A stretch of 64,000 nucleotides of DNA, from contig BLAL01000040.1 of NCBI GenBank assembly GCA_015698045.1, positions 1,218,501 through 1,282,500 of the forward strand. The letters are read 5' to 3'. Position 1 is the first letter of the stretch. Each line of letters starts with the position of its first letter. Under the pieces are notes generated by a model. The model had not been told where the DNA came from. It saw only the letters and a list, made by a program, of their open reading frames with translations, and did no database searches. The stretch comes from Rhizophagus clarus (lineage: Eukaryota; Glomeromycota; Glomeromycetes; Glomerales; Glomeraceae). A program made the position numbers and the translations under genes. Positions 10,617 through 20,960 of the stretch are shown here, piece by piece.

Positions 10617-13600
10617 TTAATTTTCTATTTTACGTTTTTTTCTACTACTTTTACTACCACTATCAAAGTATTTTCTTTTTCCTATTTTTCTTTTTTCTCC
10701 AGCCAAGGCATAACATTCTTTGCAATATGGCAACTCATTTTCTACCTGTATTAAATCCTCTGATAAACCACATATGTTACAAATTTGAGAAAAAATTCTA
10801 GCTATAAAATATGGTTTTTCAATAACTGAAGTACAAGTATGTTTCCTATTGATTTGTACTATTTTAAATAATTCAGCTATAGGATTAGTTTCATTATTAT
10901 TTTTTTTTTCATTATCTTCATTAACTTCCATATTTCTATTATCATTTTCTTTTTCATCATCATCATTAATGTCCATATCACTTTCTTTCCTACTTTTAGA
11001 AGAACTCAACTCAGAAAGACTTTTAAATGTAGAACCACAAGTATATTCTATTGATTCCAGGAAAGATTAAAGTAGGAGAAATTTTTCTTCTGATATTTTG
11101 CACCGAGCATATAATACACGAGATTTGCTACATTCAACACATTTTACAATTGTTTTTACATTTTTTCCATATTGAGCAGTTGGACTAAAGTCCATACTAT
11201 TTCCTCCTTTTTTTTCTACATCTTTTGACATATTTTTAGATTTTCTATTCTGTAAAGAAGGACAATATTCTTCTATTGTTTCTTTTTCATACGCTTCTGA
11301 AAATGAAATATAATGACCATCAGATCCAGGAATGGGATCAGGTAGACCTTTTAGTTCCTTAAAAACATTCAGATCACTTCTAATTGGCCTACATATATCA
11401 TACTCATCACTTCCACACTTTTTTATTTCAAAAAAATACAGATGTTTTCAACAGCAATGTTCCATAAATTTCTGCAACTTTGGCTAAAAAAAGGCATGCT
11501 GCAGTTATTTACAAGTATATGAATATAAGATACTATCATTAATCAATGCACTAACCTTATCGGCAACTTTTTTTTGCAATGTATCTTCCATTGTAATGGA
11601 ATCATCTACCAAATGTACAGATTCCCAAAATGCCTCCATCTCAATTACAGTTGCAGATTCAAACATTTTAAAGGGTTCATCTTTAAGATTCTGGCGAGTA
11701 AATATACTACTTAGCAAGTTGCGGGTAGGTTCCATACTCTGTAATAATTCTTTTTCTAATTGATTATTAATTTTTGCCTTTTTTCGAATATTTTCTAAGC
11801 TATTGCATCCATTAATTAATTTCTCCATTTCTTCACTCATTTTTTGACACATCAATCCAACACATTGAATACCAAGATTTAATATTGACATTATTCTTTC
11901 TACAGGATTTTTCCATGAGTGTTCAGGCGGAGTTCTTACGGCAACTAAATAATCCAAATATAAAGCAATAAACATTGTTATCAATGAAAGTTGAATATGA
12001 AGAAAAGTATTTTTATGGTCAGGATCACCATCTGTATATAGCATTAAAAAAGGATGATGTTTTTCAGTATGTAATAATATATTATACATCAATTCTGTTA
12101 TATGCCGCAATGAGCTTAATGCTTGAAATGTTGTGTCTTTTAAGCCAATATTTACATGTTCTCGGTAAAATGATCCTTCTATATTTTTTGGTATATTACA
12201 GATCATTATTACACTAAGAATTAGGCTACATTTTGTGAAATCATGATCTGAAATGGCAAAGGTTTCATGTGTAGTAACAACTACTTGTTTTTCGCATTCT
12301 ATTGCAGCTACTGGATGTCCTAGTTCTCCAATTTTGTAGCGATATTTATCATCTAAAAAAACTAACCATGTATTGTCTTTAAATTTTATGGCCAACTCCT
12401 TAAGGTAACAAAAAATTGCTGACGCATAATGACTATCAATATGATTCATATGTAATTGCTAAATTTGTATCATAAATTTTAATGGTAAGATTCTGGTAAA
12501 TTGTAAAATGGGTTTTTTGGCCAGAACTGAAGTCTTAACCATTGTACTGATGGGATTGGGATATCTTCTGGACATAATTTTGCTATTTGATTTTTTAAAT
12601 CTTCTACAGATATAGCACGAGCCAAATGCACAATAGAATCATGACATCTTTCATCAACTGCAACAACTGAATCCTGGGCAGTACCCTCTAAAAATTTCTT
12701 GGCATATTCCCAAAAGGTATCATAAATAGATATCCTCCCTTTGTTAAAATGTCAAAGATCAGTGATAACTAATGTCTGGATTTCTTAAATCAAAAGCAAG
12801 TTTTACTCTAACATCTATCTCTATTTATCTGTAGTTGAATCTCCTACAAAATCCTTGTATATCTTACGAACTCTGGACTTTTTAACATTACCAAGAAACA
12901 TTTTACAAGTATCTACAAATTCTTTTTTCATTGCTTGTGTTGCATATACTGGCATAAAATTTTTCAACTCACTTCGAATTTTGTAATTTTTTTCAAAAGC
13001 TACAGATTCATCAACACTTGGATCTATTCTCTAAATAAAGGTGGTGTTCATTACATTTCCATGATGGTAAGTATAAATTCCTATTTTAAACATGAATGCT
13101 TCTTCCAACTTTTGCAAATATATACTTTTAGTTCTAAAAAATTCGTCATATTTTAATTTTTTTTTTTTCACAAAAAAAAGTGATATCAGCTAGTATTTAC
13201 TTACGTTTCTTTATCAGGACAATACAGATCAACATTTATTGTTTCCTAATAATCTGCGTATTCAACAGCCTTGATTAATTCATCATATTTGGTTATGATA
13301 GCCAGATTTCTAAACGTAACAGGTAAGATGATTTTCAATTTACCTGCATCACTTTTATTTATTATAAGTGTCATTGAATCATGATTTTTTTTTATTTGTA
13401 CTGCTTTTTTTAATAAATATTCTGCATATTTTTGAAGATCGCTTGCGAATTTGATTAAAGGTGTTATTAAAAAATTAAAGCATGGATGATTGATCCAAGA
13501 CATCTCAAGATAAGCCATTATGTTTTGATTATGAAAGTTCAATTCATCATAGGTAAACAAAGGATGACTTTTTTTTTCCTTTATTGGATCAAACTGACCA

Positions 13601-13860
13601 AAAAATTGAAAAAATTCTATTGGGATTGTGTATCTATCATTAAATGTTTTATATCTACATTTATCAACATACCAAAATGCATCTGATAATTCTCTAATCA
13701 ATTTCTTTCCTATAGATACAACATCATAAGTCTATCCATCTTTGTGTGAAGATATGTAAGATTTATACATCCTAATTCAATTTCATCTCCAGCTTCATCA
13801 GGAAATTTTATAGTGCGAAAAGTTGCGCAAGATTATGCATCGTAATATTTCGTAAGTTTC
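10617..13860 (-). pseudogene. Transposase pseudogene, copy II (middle and C-terminal parts)
   Basis: This is a degraded paralogue of the 1,172-aa transposase at 21212-24873. From 5' to 3' on the minus strand there is a segment matching exon 1 (13246-13860, for example AFWYVDKC against TIWYIDMC). Next comes an exon 2 segment (about 12900-11520) containing LVFLDDKYR, LYTDGDPDH and PPEHSWKNPVERIMSILNLG. A GT...TTTTTTTAG intron near 11550 matches the intact gene's second intron, and exon 3 continues from PKLQKFMEHCC. Breaks include a TGA soon after EHCC, a TAA near 11070, and several stops and frameshifts around 12450-12900. The GG of the TDGGPDH motif has become TDGDPDH. The C-terminal acidic region and Cys-rich end remain open (10617-11009). 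Confidence 0.85.
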
Positions 13861-14300
13861 CAGACCCGCCGCAAGTTTGCGAAAAAGTAATATTTTGTAA
13901 CTTTTTAAAATATTTCAAAATATTATGATATGCAAAGTTTCATAATTTTACGGTTTGTAATATTCCGTAATTTTACGCATTCATAATATTTCGTAATTTT
14001 ACATAATATTTCGTAAGTTTTCAGACCTGTCGCAAGTTTGCATAAGCATAATATTTTGTAACGTTTTAAAATATTTCAAAATATTACGATATGCAAAGTT
14101 TTGTAATTTTATAGTTCATAATATTGTGTAATTTTATTGCGTAATATTTCGCAACTTTTTAAAATATTTCGAAATATTACAATATACAAAGTTTTGTAAT
14201 TTTACGGTTCATAATATTTTGTAATTTTATTGCGTAATATTTTGCAACTTTTTAAAATATTTTGACGATTTGTAATTTTACATAAATATTTTGTAATGTT
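13830..14300 (+). repeat. AT-rich satellite (TAATATTTCGTAA-type), left arm
   Basis: Irregular short-period repeats of CGTAATATTTCGTAA, TTTTAAAATATTTCAAAATA and CAAAGTTTTGTAATTTTA words. It is related in vocabulary to the 50-bp satellite at 17611-18640 but more worn. Confidence 0.6.
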
Positions 14301-14399
14301 TCAAAATTTATTTTTGTACTATAAGTTTATATAATGTATATTTTATTAGATATAATATGAATTAAATTATAAAAAATTACAAGTATTTATTACTATATA

Positions 14400-15190
14400 C
14401 AGAATATATAAAAGTAAAAAAAGAAAGAGTAACGATATAATTAGATGTAAAAAGAAGAGAAACAGCTATAGTAACGTTAGTATTAGATATAAAGATAAAA
14501 GAAATATTGTTAGTATTGTTAGTGTTGTTAATATTAGAGTAAAAAGAGTTAAAGAAACAGTAGAAACATGAATATTATCATTAGTATTAAAGTACAAGTA
14601 AAAAAAAGGAAACGTAGATAGTATTGTTAATATTACGATATAAAGTAATAATTAGGGTAAAAAACGCGTTAGTATTAAAACAATTAGTATTAATAAACAA
14701 ATATTTCTATACCTGCAAAAAATAAAAGAAAGAGGAAAAATAAACATGTTGTTGGTATTAAGTAAAAGGAGTAAAAAAAACATAATTAGTATTGTTAGTA
14801 TCGTTAGTATTGAAGTAAAAGTAAAAAGGAATAAAGAAAATATGGATATTATTGTTAGTATTACGACACAAAGTAACAGAAGTAAAAAGAAAACGAAAAT
14901 AATTAGTATTAATAAACAAATATTTCTATACCTGCAAAGAATAAACTAAAAATAAAAGAAAGAGGAAACAAAATAAAAAATAAACATGTTGTTAGTATTA
15001 AGTAAAAGGAGTAAAAAAAACATAATTAGTATTGTTAGTATTGATCATTAGTATTAAAGTACAAGTAAAAAGAAATAAAGGAAATATGTATATTATTGTC
15101 AGTATTACGATACAAAATAAAAAAGAAGTAAAAAATAATAAAATAATTAGTATTAATAAACAAATATTTCTATACCTGCAAAGCAATAAA
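14400..15190. repeat. Tandem array of about 220-245 bp units
   Basis: Units contain GTTAGTATT/TAAAGTACAAGTAAAAAG words and end in AACAAATATTTCTATACCTGC. That ending recurs near 14696, 14915 and 15159. On the minus strand it reads TTTATTTTTTGCAG directly followed by GTATAG, so an acceptor-like site abuts a donor-like site with no exon between. The short ORFs here are products of the repeat and not credible genes. Confidence 0.55.
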
Positions 15191-15194
15191 TTAT

Positions 15195-16039
15195 GAAATA
15201 TATGTAAATATTCTGTATATAATTAAAAAATATTGAACAAAAGGATAAAGAAATAATAAAAAGAAGAGAAAAATATTGAACAAAAAAATAAAGAAATAAA
15301 GAGACAAAAAATAAATAAGACAAAAAACACGTGCAGATTAAATCACATGCAAGGATCAGCTTAATTTTGATTGGCCAGAAAATACGATACTGTATATGCA
15401 ATCATGCATAATCATATCATGCAGATTTATTTATTTAATTATCAACAACGTGGGCGTGACATAAATAAATCGTAACTGAAACTTGTATTTAATTTATGTT
15501 CAATTTGTGTTGATAATTCTGGTAAAAAATTATTAATTTTGGCCAAATTTTGTTAAATTTGTTAAATTTGTATTGCGTAATTTTTTATTTATCACAAGGG
15601 GATGATATTTAGTAATTGCATGCATGTACGATGTACAAGATTTTTTTTATGATTTTTTTAAGAAATGTATGCAAAATATTTAATCAGAATATAATTGTTT
15701 TATTTTTAAATATGATATATTGAAACATGTATATGATTTTCAATTATTTTTAATTGAAATGAAACTGAAATCAAACTAAGATTTTTTTTTATTTTTTGAT
15801 TTAATCATGATATTTATATTTAGATAATCCATATCCGCATGAGATTTAATTAATATGTTTAATGATGAAAAGTGTAATAAATTAAATTTTAATTGAAATG
15901 AGAAATAAAATCAAACCAAAGAGATATTGTTCAAATTTTTATTTAAAGTGACATTTTACGACCTTCTTTCTACCCAAATTTTTACTCATCTCAAAATCAA
16001 ATTATAAAAATCAAATCTAATCTAATAATGCCTCACCAC
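15195..16039. other. AT-rich noncoding DNA
   Basis: No gene is seen. GTGGGCGTGACATAAATAAA near 15450 and nearby CACGTG-containing sequence near 15330 hint at a worn mobile element, but I cannot pair its ends. Confidence 0.4.
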
Positions 16040-17400
16040 ATACGTTCACGTCATTCCCACTATAATGTCCATTAGAACTGGGCTATGATGGATGAGCTTA
16101 TTGACATACGCCAAAACAGAAATTGCGCCTACCACAATATTAATGGTAGAAACCGCCATGATTTTTGGGACTCTGTTGCCAATAGGTTCATATGACTAAT
16201 ATCTATAATTTCTTTAAAAAAGAATTTAAATTCAAGGCAAACGCGGCATAGTAGCCAATATCTTTATTAATTATTATTAACCGATACAATTTATAAACAT
16301 AAAAAGAAAACAAAAATAAAATAAAAACTAACTAAAAATAAAGCTATATAGTCTCCTAAGTAAAAATAAAGTAACAAAAATTAATCTAATAGAATAATCA
16401 CATTACACTAAATTTCCCTAGATCTTCCCCCTTGATATATTCCAACCAAAGTAGAAGCAACTATGCTAACATAATAACGGATAACACGCCCACTATAAAA
16501 ATCGACATCCTATCCTGCAAAAGCTGTTATTAAGTAGCACCGTTAGACGACCCATAAAACCCGACAGATGATTATACCATGGCAATCCCTGAGTCATCGA
16601 GTTCTTTATCCAATCAGTTCCGGAGTCACGTGAAGTCACGGGATGGGTCGGAAGAGGTAGCGAAGAGAAAGGCACATACGAAGTGGCAGGCAGATTTGAA
16701 GGCCGAGGAGTAGTTTTCAATTTAAAGGTAATGTTCATCGCGTCTTCCCACTTGCTTTTATCATAGGTACGCAGATTCCAAATGCGAGTTCTAAGCTTCT
16801 GAGAATTTAAATTCAAATTAACCAATCCATTTAATTGAATCAGAATAAATAGAATATTTCGCATGAGGGTTTCTGGGCAACAGTGCAGCCAAAAGTGGAG
16901 GAACCTCATCAGGGATTACCATGTAAGTAAATAAATAAAATTACATTCATATAAATTAAATGTATTTATTGAATATTCAAATTGATTTTGATATTTAGAA
17001 CTATATCCTTTATCGTAATAGAAACCCTGGGCGGCAGCTGTAGATGCGTACCAGCCAAAGATATTATCGTGAATTTAGAACGAGATTTTGGGAGAGGCCA
17101 GGTAATTATACTATAATAAAATTTATAATTAATATTTACATTCATGTTTTAAATTTGATAAATTTGATCAATTTTAGTCACGCATGATGATCATAAGAGA
17201 AGGAGAAACTTACCTACGTATCGTAGAAGATAATTATTTTTATTTTTTTATTTATTAAGTGAGTAGCTAGGCCTAGTTCATACTAAATATCGGCTAGAGA
17301 CTCACGTTTTTTTTGGACTGTGACTGATACTGACATCCATGCTGTACAGCCTGGGTACTATTTTATAAAATAGTAGCGAACAAGTATTAAATATGTATTT
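16040..17400. other. Moderately GC-rich dispersed-repeat block
   Basis: Base composition is clearly less AT-rich than the flanks. The minus strand has a 138-codon ORF (16493-16909) that resembles no family I know. The word CACTATAATGTCCATTAG near 16059 has a relative, CATTATAATGTCCAATAG, near 43798. The last part (17300-17390) resembles 46715-46795, including CTGGGTACTA, a hairpin, and TAGTAGC followed by AACA. I read it as a fragment of a dispersed element and do not assign a family. Confidence 0.4.
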
Positions 17401-17610
17401 TTTTATTAAGTTATAATAAAAATTAGAATTTATTTTAATTTTTAACATAAAAATTGTAAATAATAAAAAATTCGTAAATAAAAATAAATTTGCTTTCCCA
17501 AACTTAAAAGAAAAGGAAAGAAAAGGTGTTTATATTATTTTTGATTATTCAATAGTTTCACATGCCCCTTGTATACATTCTACTGCATACGCAGCTTTAA
17601 CGATCAAATA

Positions 17611-18640
17611 GTAATATTACGCAGGTTTACAATCTTGTAAATTTTCAAAATATTTTAACCATAATATTACGCAGGTTTACAGTCTCGTAAATTTTTGAAA
17701 TATTTCAACTGTAATATTACGCAAGTTTACAGTCTCGTAAATTTTCAAAATATTTAACTGTAATATTACGCAGGTTTACAGTCTCGTAAATTTTTGAAAT
17801 ATTTCAACTGTATAGAGTTTTCCTCAAATGGATAATATCCTAGGATTGTATCTGGATATCCTAGGATAACGGATGTATCTGGATAATTTTTGAACGATTA
17901 TCCGGATCTGTAGTTCACAAAATGGATAATCCTATAGGATAATCCGGATTATCTTAGGATTGCTGCAGATACTATAATTATTATAAAAAATAAATAATAA
18001 ATATAAGTTTTATGAGTTATCATAATAAAAAATGAAGGAATACACTCATGATGTTTTTGATTATATCTAACGTGAAATGTCTTTTATTAATTAATACATA
18101 ATAAATATTGCATGATTGTGATCGTATTTTATATATAGGTGAGATCATATAGTTAAAAAATGGATATACAATATAAAAAAATATAATTTCACAAATCACT
18201 TCGTTATCCTAGAATAATCTGGATTATTCTAGGATGATTTATCCGGATTATCCTTTATCTTTTTTAATAGGATATCCGGATTTCAAAATTTTTTAATGGG
18301 TTATCCAGATTATTCATAGGATAACCTGTTGGGAAACTCTACAACTGTAATATTACGCAGGTTTACTGTTTCGTAAATTTTCAAAATATTTTAATCGTAA
18401 TATTACGCAGGTTTACAGTTTTGTAAATTTGCAGAATATTTTGATCGTAATATTACGCAGGTTTACAGTTTCGTAAATTTTTGAAATATTTCAACCGTAA
18501 TATTACGCAGGTTTACAGTCTCATAAAATTTTGAAATATTTTAACTGTAATATTACGCAGGTTTACAGTTTCATAAATTTGCAGAATATTTTGAACGTAA
18601 TATTGCGTAAATCTTACGATATTGAAAATTTATATAATAT
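17611..18640 (+). repeat. 50-bp satellite, interrupted by a MITE
   Basis: GTAATATTACGCAGGTTTAC recurs at 17611, about 17661, 17711 and 17760, a period of 50 bp with 49-bp variants. It resumes after the MITE from 18347 for about six more units. Each unit continues CAGTTTCGTAAATTTTTGAA and ATATTTCAAC. Spacers between identical words are themselves conserved, so this is a satellite, not a CRISPR array. Confidence 0.8.
17813..18341. mobile_element. hAT-like MITE, 529 bp, rich in GGATAATCC words
   Basis: It is flanked by a perfect 8-bp duplication CAACTGTA (17805-17812 and 18342-18349). The duplicated word belongs to the host satellite, so the empty site can be read directly. Termini are TAGAGTTTTCC and the inverted match TAGAGTTTCCC. 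Both subterminal regions are packed with variants of GGATAATCC, CCGGATTATCC and TCCTAGGAT in both orientations, likely transposase binding sites. There is no coding capacity. The 8-bp duplication and short TIRs are typical of hAT elements; the superfamily call is inference. Confidence 0.85.
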
Positions 18641-18715
18641 TTTAAAATTTTTTAAAATATTATACCATAAACTTTCGTAAACTTACAAAATCGTAAACTT
18701 ACGCAATTTTTCATC

Positions 18716-18919
18716 CTATAAAATTTTCTGATGTTGTTCTTTTATTTTTGAGCAATGTACTTTTATCTTTTCTAGTATTTTTTCTTTTAGCCGTGAAATA
18801 TATTGATCAATTATATATTCAAATAAGTCTTGAATAGTTAATTTTTCTTCAATATTAATTATTCTCCAAGAAAATAGAGTGGTATTACCACATAATATTC
18901 TTGCTTTTGCAACAGGTAT
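18716..18919 (-). pseudogene. Transposase pseudogene, copy II (N-terminal piece)
   Basis: The minus strand translates as IPVAKARILCGN...FSWRIINIEEKLTIQDLFEYI. This aligns with the start of the intact transposase (MPFANIRISKGS...HGWYIHPIPYEMTIKEFFVKL). The start codon ATG has become ATA, and the frame ends at a TAG (18716-18718) where the satellite insertion begins. Its position just inside the right terminus of copy II matches the gene's place in the intact element. Confidence 0.65.
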
Positions 18920-19365
18920 ATTTTTATTTAATTTGTTTTATGTATAGAATATTTTTAAAAAAAAATCAATGCGTGAGAATACAAGTAATCATGATAACGT
19001 GATAATTGATGTCTTGATAATTTTCAAAGAAAATTTCCTTTTACTATATACCCAATCAAACTTGTATTTTTCATATAAAATTTTTTAACTAATAAAATAA
19101 AAAGTCTGACCACCAATCTTAAAATATTAAATGATCGGGATGAAAACCATTTTTTTTTATTTGTATCGCCTTATACCTTTTTTATAATTTTTTTTTAAGG
19201 TTGTTACAAATAATATTTTAAACAGGTCATTACAAATACATTTATTCTAGAAATTATGCTATTTAACAATGAAATATTAATAGTAAATAATTTAATATTA
19301 TAATTAATTAAATCAAATCAATTAATAATTTTATAAATAATTAATTAATTAATTAGCAATAATAT

Positions 19366-19520
19366 GGGGCCTTTGCAATAGAAAGGTACGAAACTCAAAA
19401 AAAAATAAAAATTTAATTAATATTAAATTTACACTTATTTTAGTATAAAAAACATAATTAGCATATAAAGTAAATTTAAAAATTTTTTTGAGTTTCATAC
19501 CTTTCTATTGCAAAGACCCC
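19366..19520 (+). mobile_element. 155-bp MITE, copy 1 (GGGGYCTTTGCAATAG termini)
   Basis: Nearly complete inverted-repeat element. The left end is GGGGCCTTTGCAATAGAAAG and the right end is its inverse (CTTTCTATTGCAAAGACCCC). The arms extend to GGTAYGAAACTCAAAAA on both sides. The middle is AT-rich and oriented ATAAAAATTTAATTAATATT first. Confidence 0.85.
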
Positions 19521-19530
19521 ATATGGGGTA

Positions 19531-19710
19531 TAGATGCCACCCAAATTCAAAATAATTTGGGATTATGACAGCCTAAATGTACAAATTCAAATTAATTTAC
19601 AAATTACATATATAAATTTTGTAATTTGTACATTTGGGATTTGGGAATTATAGCTGTCAAAATGTACAAATTAATTTGGGATTTACTTAAAATAATTTGG
19701 GAGGCATCTA
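19531..19710. mobile_element. 180-bp palindromic MITE with TA duplication
   Basis: Termini are TAGATGCCACCCAAATT and the inverted TAGATGCCTCCCAAATT. They are flanked by TA on each side, and internal inverted words such as TGACAGC/GCTGTCA and TTGTACATTT are present. It lies exactly between two oppositely oriented copies of the 155-bp MITE. Confidence 0.75.
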
Positions 19711-19716
19711 TAATAT

Positions 19717-19871
19717 GGGGTCTTTGCAATAGAAAGGTACGAAACTCAAAAAAATTTTTAAATTTACTTTATATGCTAATTATGTTTTTTATACTAAAAT
19801 AAGTGTAAATTTAATATTAATTAAATTTTTATTTTTTTTTGAGTTTCGTACCTTTTTATTGCAAAGACCCC
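19717..19871 (-). mobile_element. 155-bp MITE, copy 2 (inverted relative to copy 1)
   Basis: Same length and termini as copy 1 (GGGGTCTTTGCAATAGAAAG to CTTTTTATTGCAAAGACCCC). Its AT-rich middle is the reverse complement of copy 1, so copies 1 and 2 with the 180-bp MITE between them form a 506-bp inverted-repeat composite. Confidence 0.85.
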
Positions 19872-19982
19872 ATATATCAAAAAATAAAATAAAATAAAAT
19901 AAAAAATTCATGTACATATAAAGAAATTTTATTTAAATATTTTTACTACTTATTTAATATATATATTAAATAAAAATAAATA

Positions 19983-20136
19983 GGGTCTTTACAATAGAAA
20001 GGTACAAAACTCAAAAAAAAATAAAAATTTAATTAATATTAAATTTATACTTATTTTAGTATAAAAAATATAATTAGCATATAAAATAAATTTAAAAATT
20101 TTTTTGAGTTTCATACCTTTCTATTACAAAGATCCC
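19983..20136 (+). mobile_element. 154-bp MITE, copy 3
   Basis: Same family and same orientation as copy 1, with more substitutions in the ends (GGGTCTTTACAATAGAAAGG at the left, CTATTACAAAGATCCC at the right). It appears to be the oldest of the three. Confidence 0.8.
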
Positions 20137-20440
20137 AAATGCTTTATTAGTTGAGATATATATATATATATATATATAATTGAAAATCAGAAAATTATTT
20201 GCATATTTTTTTTGATTTTTTGATATTATATATTAATTTTGCATACTGATTTTATAGAATACCTTTATATACAACACTTAGTAAAAAATTGAATCTTTAT
20301 ATATATATTTTAGAATCTTCTAAAAGATTTGAAAATATAATTTTCTAATAAATTCAGATGTATTAAAAACTTTTAATCAAATTTTATATTAATGAAAATA
20401 CAAAATGCATATCACTGATTTTTTTTTTTACTATAAAATA
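20137..20440. other. AT-rich DNA with (TA)n run
   Basis: A TA dinucleotide run lies at about 20156-20178. The rest is AT-rich with no gene. Confidence 0.5.
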
Positions 20441-20446
20441 CAACTA

Positions 20447-20644
20447 CAGTAGCATTTCTATAAGTGCACACTTCTTAGGATCATAGTAAAAAAATAGCAA
20501 AATATACACTTAGAGAGGAAATGCATTTATAGAGAATAAAATATTAAGGGCTCTTATAAGTTGGGACTCAAGTGTACTATGCACATAGAGAGAATTTACA
20601 TAATATATGCACTTATAGAGGGTGCATTTATGAAGGTGTTACTG
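20447..20644. mobile_element. 198-bp MITE, CAGTA termini with TA duplication
   Basis: Left end CAGTAGCATTTCTATAAGTG and inverted right end CAGTAACACCTTCATAAATG. Both arms share the word TATAAGTGCA, and TA flanks each side. TA duplication with CAGT ends is typical of the pogo/Fot1 side of Tc1-mariner; that assignment is inference. It has no coding capacity. Confidence 0.75.
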
Positions 20645-20957
20645 TATTTTTCTAGTAAATTTGCCTGCAATTTTTAAATTGAGATGATTAATGTTAATTA
20701 ATTTTTTAATTTTGGCCAGATTATTATATAATTTTACAAATATATTGATTTATATTTTAATTATAAAAATTATAGTATTTATTTTGCCAATTATTAAAAT
20801 TAAGTCACAAATACACAAATAATCATGCTTTAAAATTTTAGTTTTTTTTTATTAATTATTTATTTTTATTTTGTTTTTATTTTGTTTTTTATTAATTGTA
20901 ATTTTTTTTTATTTTCTATAATGGAAATTTTACAAAAATATAAAAATAATGTCTATA
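20645..20957. other. AT-rich noncoding DNA
   Basis: No gene is visible between the MITE and the left end of the intact transposon. Confidence 0.5.
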
Positions 20958-20960
20958 TTA

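Larger units (their letters stand above)
13813..18712. repeat. Satellite-rich insertion splitting transposase copy II
   Basis: About 4.9 kb separates coding pieces that are contiguous in the intact copy. Its two edges are inverted copies of each other. The left edge (from 13798) reads CATCAGGAAATTTTATAG and then GTGCGAAAAGTTGCGCAAG. The minus strand of the right edge (18742 downwards) reads CATCAGAAAATTTTATAG and then GATGAAAAATTGCGTAAG. Both edges open into arrays of TAATATT/CGTAA/GTTTACG words. The interior holds a tandem array (14400-15190), a moderately GC-rich block (16040-17400) and a hAT-like MITE (17813-18341). No target duplication is clear, so I cannot say whether this was one insertion or stepwise growth. 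Confidence 0.55.
10302..19170 (-). mobile_element. Decayed DNA transposon, copy II of the TTA-duplicating family
   Basis: The left terminus starts GGCATAATAAATAAAAAAAA and continues TGGTTCTCAT. The inverted right terminus (19140-19170) starts GGCGATACAAATAAAAAAAA and continues ATGGTTTTCAT. Both are flanked by TTA (10299-10301 and 19171-19173). These ends resemble those of the intact copy at 20961-25375. The transposase pseudogene lies in the same orientation and at a similar distance (about 315 bp) from the left end. The element is 8.9 kb rather than 4.4 kb because about 4.9 kb of satellites and other repeats separate the N-terminal coding piece (18716-18919) from the rest (10617-13860). Confidence 0.65.

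Noticed and set aside
16493..16909. 138-codon minus-strand ORF
   Set aside because: It lacks recognisable motifs and sits in a dispersed-repeat block. I noted it within that block and did not call a gene.
17611..18640. Possible CRISPR array
   Set aside because: The 50-bp units are repeated head to tail without unique spacers, and the context is eukaryotic.
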